From positions 1-46,208 of the forward strand of contig CALLGK010000060.1 in assembly GCA_938009905.1 (NCBI GenBank): DNA of 46,208 nucleotides, read 5' to 3'. Shown here piece after piece: positions 42,601 to 46,208 of the stretch; position 1 is the stretch's first letter; each line of letters starts with the position of its first letter. Made by a program: the position numbers and the translations under genes. The notes under the pieces were generated by a model. It had not been told where the DNA came from, did not search any database, and saw only the letters and a list, made by a program, of their open reading frames with translations. This stretch comes from an uncultured Acidimicrobiales bacterium. Its GTDB lineage: Bacteria > Actinomycetota > Acidimicrobiia > Acidimicrobiales > SZUA-35.

Positions 42601-42987
42601 CACCGCAACGCCATGCTCGACCGCTAGTGATCGAGCAGCACCCTTGTCGCCGAACCGGGCAAGTGCTTCGGCGCTTGGACCGACAAACACCAGGCCGGCG
42701 TTCGCACACACCGTTGCAAACTCCGCGTTCTCGCTGGCAAAGCCATAGCCCGGGTGCACCGCGTCGCAGTCGTTGGCGATGGCAACCGCGACAAGTCCGT
42801 CGACATCGAGGTAGGCGGCAGGGCCACGTCCTTCGAGCGCAACACGTGTCGTGGCCAACCGACACACCATGGGGGCTGGCTCATCGACTGTCGAGAGAGC
42901 CACCGTCTCGATGCCGAGCTCATGTGCCGCTCGCACAATTCGGCAGGCGACTTCTCCACGATTGGCAACGAGTACTCGGCGCAACAT
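39607..42987 (-). CDS. Single-chain biotin-dependent acyl-CoA carboxylase (BC-BCCP-CT)
   Basis: This 1126-residue protein joins all carboxylase activities. Residues 1-450 are biotin carboxylase (RVLVANRGEVACRIVRAAHE, ATP-grasp loop KAVAGGGGRGMRRV, FIEANARLQVEHTVTEE). A BCCP domain carries the biotinylated K549 in VMEAMKMEH. From about 600 a carboxyltransferase domain follows (KRTARENLAHLVDGDSF, DYMVLAGTQGSQNHRKKDR, GFKSNLFTVSWPTGEFGGMG). The order matches the single-chain long-chain acyl-CoA carboxylase described from Mycobacterium avium paratuberculosis. It would carboxylate acyl-CoAs for lipid metabolism; chain-length preference is not readable here. ATG 42987 follows GAGACT by six bases. 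Confidence 0.93.
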   Translation of the reverse strand: MLRRVLVANRGEVACRIVRAAHELGIETVALSTVDEPAPMVCRLATTRVALEGRGPAAYLDVDGLVAVAIANDCDAVHPGYGFASENAEFATVCANAGLVFVGPSAEALARFGDKGAARSLAVEHGVAVLPGADPFPSGDAAAAWVEANGPTMLKAVAGGGGRGMRRVRPGDDVAAAFERASSEAATAFGDGAVYAERLVEVARHLEVQIVGDGTGAVTALGDRDCSIQRQNQKIIEVAPVPDLDDEARRAMWEAAETLAAAVNYSGLGTFEFLADKTSGDVFFIEANARLQVEHTVTEEVLGIDLVHTQFQIAGGATLAELGLLEAPPTVGCAIQLRVNAETMQDDGTARPSGGLIDRIDLPGGLGVRVETHAYAGYITPPSFDSLLAKLIVHRRSPGLADATVRARQALQQFDASGVRTNAAFLQALLDRPDFTAGAWPTSFVSDHLDELLAAATAIETAHAPGVAEADASTPGLAGAQLDSSDPLAVLDHGKAAPTTPQSPADHAGADADGLAVLAPMQGTIMSLDVAVGDEVVAGTQLLVMEAMKMEHVITAPADGVILRLPVVAGDAVFEATPLVIIEEGSVEAAAIEAADDVDLDVIRPDLAEVIKRHGYGLDENRPEAVAKRHSRGKRTARENLAHLVDGDSFIEWGPLVVAAQRKRRSIDDLIEKTPGDGLIGGIGSVNGELFPPEHRTSDRDVQCVVVTYDYMVLAGTQGSQNHRKKDRLFELAHDLELPVVLFAEGGGGRPGDTDGVGVAGLDCLAFALWGELSGLVPLVGINGGYCFAGNAALLGCCDVIIATRDSNVGMGGPAMIEGGGLGVYRPNEVGPISEQVPNGVIDILVDDEAEAVEVAKQYLSYFQGPLAEWEAADQRRLRHIIPENRLRVYDVREVIDTMFDVGSVLELRREFGPGMITALARIEGRPVGVIANNPVHLAGAIDSDGADKASRFMQLCDAFDVPIVNLCDTPGIMVGPEAEKTALVRHASRMFVTGASLDVPVCTIVLRKGYGLGAQAMAAGGFKSNLFTVSWPTGEFGGMGLEGAVKLGYRNELAAIDDPDERIATFEEMVDRMYQVGKGVSMADHFEIDDVIDPVDSRTWIKTLLVSAPEPLPRRGKKRPNIDTW

Positions 42988-43033
42988 GGCCCGAGTCTCG
43001 TCGACGCGTCACATCACGGACAAAAGCTGTTGC

Positions 43034-43249
43034 CTAGTTGGTTTGAGCCACCGATGGACGTTCTGGAGCGAAGGCTTGATACAGCACGATGTAGTAGGCG
43101 CCAGCAATTGATGTCAGCACGAACCGGAGCAAGACACCCATGGTGTCGCCTGCTGTGACGGCATTGGCCACCCACCATGATCCCATGCCCAACGACACCA
43201 GGAATCCGATCAGAAACATCCAACGCGCCACGTTGCTTACCGCCTTCAC
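43034..43249 (-). CDS. Small two-helix membrane protein, 71 residues
   Basis: This 71-residue protein has two hydrophobic segments (WMFLIGFLVSLGMGSWWVA and VLLRFVLTSIAGAYYIVLY) joined by a short loop. No function is recognised. The start is GTG 43249. It sits 46 bp upstream of the carboxylase gene on the same strand and may be cotranscribed with it. Confidence 0.6.
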   Translation of the reverse strand: MKAVSNVARWMFLIGFLVSLGMGSWWVANAVTAGDTMGVLLRFVLTSIAGAYYIVLYQAFAPERPSVAQTN

Positions 43250-43373
43250 TCAGCCCTATCTCACCTACCGTAGGCGACGACTACACAACGAAGAAGAGGA
43301 GAACTCCTCACAAAGGGTGCTCCTCAAGCGCTATTCCCTCAAGGCGACGCCATTCCCGCACGGCACGGTCCCC

Positions 43374-43379
43374 TAGTCT
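43374..43379 (+). promoter_or_regulatory. Candidate -10 box before the YciI-like gene
   Basis: TAGTCT ends exactly six bases before ATG 43386 with no Shine-Dalgarno sequence, matching the leaderless pattern elsewhere in the window. Confidence 0.5.
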
Positions 43380-43385
43380 CGACAC

Positions 43386-43661
43386 ATGCTCTTCGTACTT
43401 CATGCGCTCGACAAGCCGGACTCTGCCCACATTCGCGCCGAGACGAGGCCAGCACACCTGGAGTTCATGGGTGGCTACAACCTGGCCGTCGCCGGTCCGC
43501 TGCTTGATGACCTCGGCAACATGATCGGCTCGATGATCGTGCTCGACGTCGAAGATCGAGCCGCAGCCCAGGCCTTTGTCGATGGCGACCCCTATGGCAA
43601 GGCCGGACTGTTCGAGTCGGTCAATCTGCACGAGTTCAAGAAAGTGGTTTGGCCCGAATAG
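43386..43661 (+). CDS. YciI family protein
   Basis: This 91-residue ferredoxin-like-fold protein contains the YCII pattern: HALDKPDSAHIRAETRPAHL, GYNLAVAGPLLDD, GSMIVLDVEDRAAAQAFVDG and DPYGKAGLFESV. Family members may have a conserved His-Asp pair, but the cellular role is generally unknown. It is 9 bp upstream of a metallo-beta-lactamase-fold gene and probably in the same operon. Confidence 0.85.
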   Translation: MLFVLHALDKPDSAHIRAETRPAHLEFMGGYNLAVAGPLLDDLGNMIGSMIVLDVEDRAAAQAFVDGDPYGKAGLFESVNLHEFKKVVWPE

Positions 43662-43670
43662 CCTGGAGTG

Positions 43671-44291
43671 ATGGTCGATTTCGAGCAGACACTTCACTGG
43701 AACGACACCGACGTCGAGGTGCACAAGGTCGTCGTCGGCCCATACGACAACAACGTTTTCGTGATTCGCTGCCGTCATACCGGTGAGGCCGTCATGCTCG
43801 ATGCGGCCAACGAGCACGAGCTGCTCCTCGAGCTCTGCCAGGGCCTCGGTGTTCGTACGGTGCTCGAAACGCACGGCCACTGGGACCACATTCAGGCGGT
43901 GCCTGCGGTTCGAGACGCCGGGTTCGAAGTGGGTGTTACGGCGGCAGACGCCGAGATGCTTCCCAGCTATGACTACATCCTCGAAGACGACAAGATGATC
44001 GAGGTCGGCGATCTTCGTCTGCACACGATCACTACCCCGGGCCACACCCCTGGCTCGATCTGCTTCAAGCTTGTCGACAAGCCACTGCTCTTCACCGGCG
44101 ACACGCTGTTTCCCGGCGGCCCTGGCGCCACCAAGTGGGAGTACGCAAGCTTCGACACGATCATCGAGTCGATCGACGACCGTCTCTTCGTGCTCCCGCC
44201 CGACACGATCGTGTTGCCCGGCCACGGCGACGACACCACCATCGGGACAGAGCGCCCCCATCTCCAGTCGTGGGTCGATCGGGGTTGGTAA
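43671..44291 (+). CDS. Metallo-beta-lactamase-fold hydrolase (GloB-like)
   Basis: This 206-residue MBL-fold enzyme has the complete two-metal site: THGHWDH (H68, H70, D72, H73), PGHTPGS (H125), TGDTLF (D144) and LPGHG (H185). Size and motifs fit hydroxyacylglutathione hydrolase-like thioesterases; the large C-terminal helical domain of true glyoxalase II is absent. ATG 43671 is preferred; a GTG at 43668 is directly adjacent. Its stop overlaps the TTG start of the MFS gene. Confidence 0.9.
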   Translation: MVDFEQTLHWNDTDVEVHKVVVGPYDNNVFVIRCRHTGEAVMLDAANEHELLLELCQGLGVRTVLETHGHWDHIQAVPAVRDAGFEVGVTAADAEMLPSYDYILEDDKMIEVGDLRLHTITTPGHTPGSICFKLVDKPLLFTGDTLFPGGPGATKWEYASFDTIIESIDDRLFVLPPDTIVLPGHGDDTTIGTERPHLQSWVDRGW

Positions 44292-45667
44292 ACCTCCCCA
44301 AGCCTCCCGGCTCCGAAACACCCAAGGAAGAACTCGGCACGGCAGCAGACGCTCTGTCTGTGCCCGCGTTTCGACGTGTCTTCTTGGCGTCGTTTGCGTC
44401 GAGCACCGGCCGTTGGATGCAAAACGTCGTCCTCGGCGTTTTCGTGTTCAACCTCACCAACAGCCCGAGCTTCACGACGTTCGTGATCTTCGTGCAGCTG
44501 TTTCCGCTGCTCGCCCTCAGCATCGTGGGCGGCAGCCTTGCCGACACCGTCGATCGCAAAAAGCTGTTGATCGCCACCCAGGCATGGCAAGCCGGCTGGG
44601 GCTTCTTCCTCGCCTACCACGTGATCGACGGCGACATCTCTCGACCACTGCTCCTCCTGATCGTGTTCATGACCGGCATTGGTCAGGCCCTCTACGCGCC
44701 CGCGTTCACGGCGATCGTGCCGAGCCTTGTTGGCCGCAAGAACCTGTCGGCTGCCATCTCACTCAACTCGGCCCAGGTGAACGGCTCCCGCATCATCGGT
44801 CCCGTCATCGGCACATACCTGGCCACCACCATCGGCATCGCCGAGGTGTTCGCTATCAACGCCGCCACCTACATCTTGATCATCGGCGCGTTGGCGTCTG
44901 TGACGATGCCCGAGATTGCCCGTTCAACGCTTGGCACACGCGACCGCCTGCTCAGCGGACTCCGGCTCGCTCGCAAGTCGCCTCAGGTCGGTCGACCACT
45001 GCTGACGATGGTGCTGTTCTCGCTGCTGTGCTTGCCGTTCATCGGCCTCATGCCGATCGTGGCTGAGCTCAACTGGGGCATCGAATCAGAGAGCCAGACC
45101 TACGGCCGGATCTACTCCGTGTTCGGCATCGGCGCGTTCGTCGGAGCGCTTGCCGTTGGCACCGTTCTCCTACGGGCCGACAAGCCAACGGTCATCCGCT
45201 GGACGCTGCTGGGCTTCGGAATCTCGATGGGCGTGATGTCGCTCCTCCGCAGCCACGAGCTGGTGTATCCCGTCATCTTCTTCGTCGGATTGTTCTACTT
45301 CACCATGCCAACGGCACTCAGCACGTTCCTGCAAGAACATCTGGCTGATGAAATCCGCGGCAGGGTCATGGCGCTGTGGGTGATCTCGTTCGGCGGGATC
45401 ATCTCCATCACCAACCTGCTGTCCGGCGCGTTGGTCGAGGCCACCTCGGTAAGCACCGTGCTCTCCGGCAGCGCCGTCGCCGCCATCGCCATTGGCCTCG
45501 GCGTACGACTCACACCAGGGGAACTCGTCGACGAGTCGCTACTCGACGACACACCCGCAACACCGCATGCCGACCCAGTTGATGGGGCCGATACGCCCCT
45601 TACCGGCCCAGTTGCTGCGGCCGGTACGCCCCTTATCGGCCCTGCCAGGTCCGCAACGGAGTCTTGA
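44285..45667 (+). CDS. MFS transporter, EntS/MFS_3-like
   Basis: This is a transporter of about 460 residues with about 12 helices. It begins ALSVPAFRRVFLASFASSTG, RWMQNVVLGVFVFNLT and has GSLADTVDRKKLL after helix 2 and LQEHLADEIRGRVMALW in the second half, as in MFS_3 proteins such as the enterobactin exporter. The frame is open upstream to 44135, but that part lies over the MBL gene; TTG 44285, overlapping the MBL stop TAA, gives a sensible N-terminus. The tail contains an 11-residue tandem repeat encoded by two 33-bp units. The exported compound is unknown. Confidence 0.82.
   Translation: MVNLPKPPGSETPKEELGTAADALSVPAFRRVFLASFASSTGRWMQNVVLGVFVFNLTNSPSFTTFVIFVQLFPLLALSIVGGSLADTVDRKKLLIATQAWQAGWGFFLAYHVIDGDISRPLLLLIVFMTGIGQALYAPAFTAIVPSLVGRKNLSAAISLNSAQVNGSRIIGPVIGTYLATTIGIAEVFAINAATYILIIGALASVTMPEIARSTLGTRDRLLSGLRLARKSPQVGRPLLTMVLFSLLCLPFIGLMPIVAELNWGIESESQTYGRIYSVFGIGAFVGALAVGTVLLRADKPTVIRWTLLGFGISMGVMSLLRSHELVYPVIFFVGLFYFTMPTALSTFLQEHLADEIRGRVMALWVISFGGIISITNLLSGALVEATSVSTVLSGSAVAAIAIGLGVRLTPGELVDESLLDDTPATPHADPVDGADTPLTGPVAAAGTPLIGPARSATES
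45574..45639 (+). repeat. 33-bp tandem repeat, two units, in the MFS C-terminus
   Basis: CCCAGTTGATGGGGCCGATA (start of unit 1, 45574) and CCCAGTTGCTGCGGCCGGTA (start of unit 2, 45607) begin two adjacent units differing at four positions. They encode PVDGADTPLTG and PVAAAGTPLIG. The second unit runs into the stop region of the convergent glycosyltransferase gene. Confidence 0.75.
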
Positions 45668-46208
45668 TCTTCCCGCCGATCACGGCAAGGCACCTGGCCT
45701 TCTCGGCCGACGACATGTCCGAGGCTTGAATCGCCGAGATGTACGCATGGAACACTCGGGCCACAAACACTCGATCGCCGGCACCGAACTGCTTCATCTC
45801 TTCTGAGCTCTGATCGAGGCGGTTCGAGTTGAGATGGTGGCTGCGACGGTTGAAGAGCCGCTCGTCGAGCTCAACGATCTTGCCCTGAAGCAACAGCTCA
45901 AACAGCAACACCTTGTCTGCGCCATAGAACGAGCGGTGCAGCAGCGTCTGCTCCACGGCCTCTCGCCGGATCAAACCAAACACAAACGACAGGCGATGTG
46001 TGTTGCGTACTACCGACCGAATCCGTTCTGACGGACGGTCCTTCTCGAGCCACTGCGACGACGCAGACTCGTAGCGAAACGGCTCGACGAATCCGTCTGG
46101 ATCGACGAAGCCGCGCTTGAGGGGCACGAGTGGTTCGCCGTAACGATCGATGGCGTTGCTCTTGGCGTGCGCCAGCACGACGTCTGGCCGACTGTCCAGC
46201 ACGGCGAC
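45633..46208 (-). CDS. Glycosyltransferase (probable family 2), 5' part cut
   Basis: The frame is open to the window edge, so only the C-terminal part (about 190 residues) is visible. It reads RPDVVLAHAKSNAIDRYGEP near the cut and continues with HRLSFVFGLIRREAVEQTLLH, FYGADKVLLFELLLQGKIVEL and LFNRRSHHLNSN. This resembles the second half of GT-A fold family 2 transferases, where acceptor residues lie. The catalytic DXD region would be outside the window. Its 3' end overlaps the convergent MFS gene by 35 bp. Confidence 0.65.
   Translation of the reverse strand, partial: VAVLDSRPDVVLAHAKSNAIDRYGEPLVPLKRGFVDPDGFVEPFRYESASSQWLEKDRPSERIRSVVRNTHRLSFVFGLIRREAVEQTLLHRSFYGADKVLLFELLLQGKIVELDERLFNRRSHHLNSNRLDQSSEEMKQFGAGDRVFVARVFHAYISAIQASDMSSAEKARCLAVIGGKIKTPLRTWQGR

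Overview
The window looks like chromosome from a high-GC Gram-positive bacterium. Probable Actinomycetota, possibly Acidimicrobiia, is an inference. The support is strong G/C preference at third codon positions, many GTG and TTG starts, very frequent ATGA/TGATG gene overlaps, several apparent leaderless promoters (a TAnnnT box 6-7 nt before the start codon), a single-chain biotin-dependent acyl-CoA carboxylase, and lipoproteins with Thr-rich or Gly/Asp-rich leaders. No rRNA, tRNA, CRISPR array, transposase, integrase or phage structural gene was recognised. Both ends of the window cut through genes.

Layout. 1-6951 (+): nucleoside salvage. A BMP-family binding protein (cut at its 5' end), a double ATPase, two permeases, an adenosine deaminase broken by a -1 frameshift, and a PhyH-type dioxygenase. 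7129-11014 (+): a translationally coupled three-gene operon encoding a large surface protein with a DUF2341-like domain, a four-helix membrane protein and a small secreted protein. The first and third share an unusual N-terminal module. This is the best candidate for an undescribed system. 11094-15750: homoserine kinase (-), SDR oxidoreductase and CoA-transferase (+), a DUF2306-like membrane protein and a conserved hypothetical (-). 15764-28895: a region centred on alpha-galactoside use. It holds a GH4 alpha-galactosidase (-), a membrane-anchored propeller-like protein coupled to a vanadium-haloperoxidase-family protein (+), then on the minus strand two sugar permeases, a binding protein, an FG-GAP/ASPIC lipoprotein and a GH36 alpha-galactosidase, with a divergent DeoR-type regulator.

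28899-34383 (-): plsC-like acyltransferase, acyl-CoA synthetase, a frameshifted DsbA/FrnE-like oxidoreductase, a short NagA and ArgG, the last four tightly spaced. 34444-37301: MFS exporter and alpha/beta hydrolase (+) facing a methyltransferase (-). 37375-39606: a Thr-rich lipoprotein (+), then a small accessory-looking island with two coupled proteins of about 90 residues (-), a long terminator hairpin, tandem repeats and a noncoding stretch rich in terminator-like hairpins. 39607-46208: the single-chain carboxylase and a small membrane protein (-), YciI-like, metallo-beta-lactamase-fold and MFS genes (+), and a cut glycosyltransferase (-).

Two conserved genes each need one extra base to restore their reading frame. 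This makes indel errors in the sequence a serious alternative to real pseudogenes.
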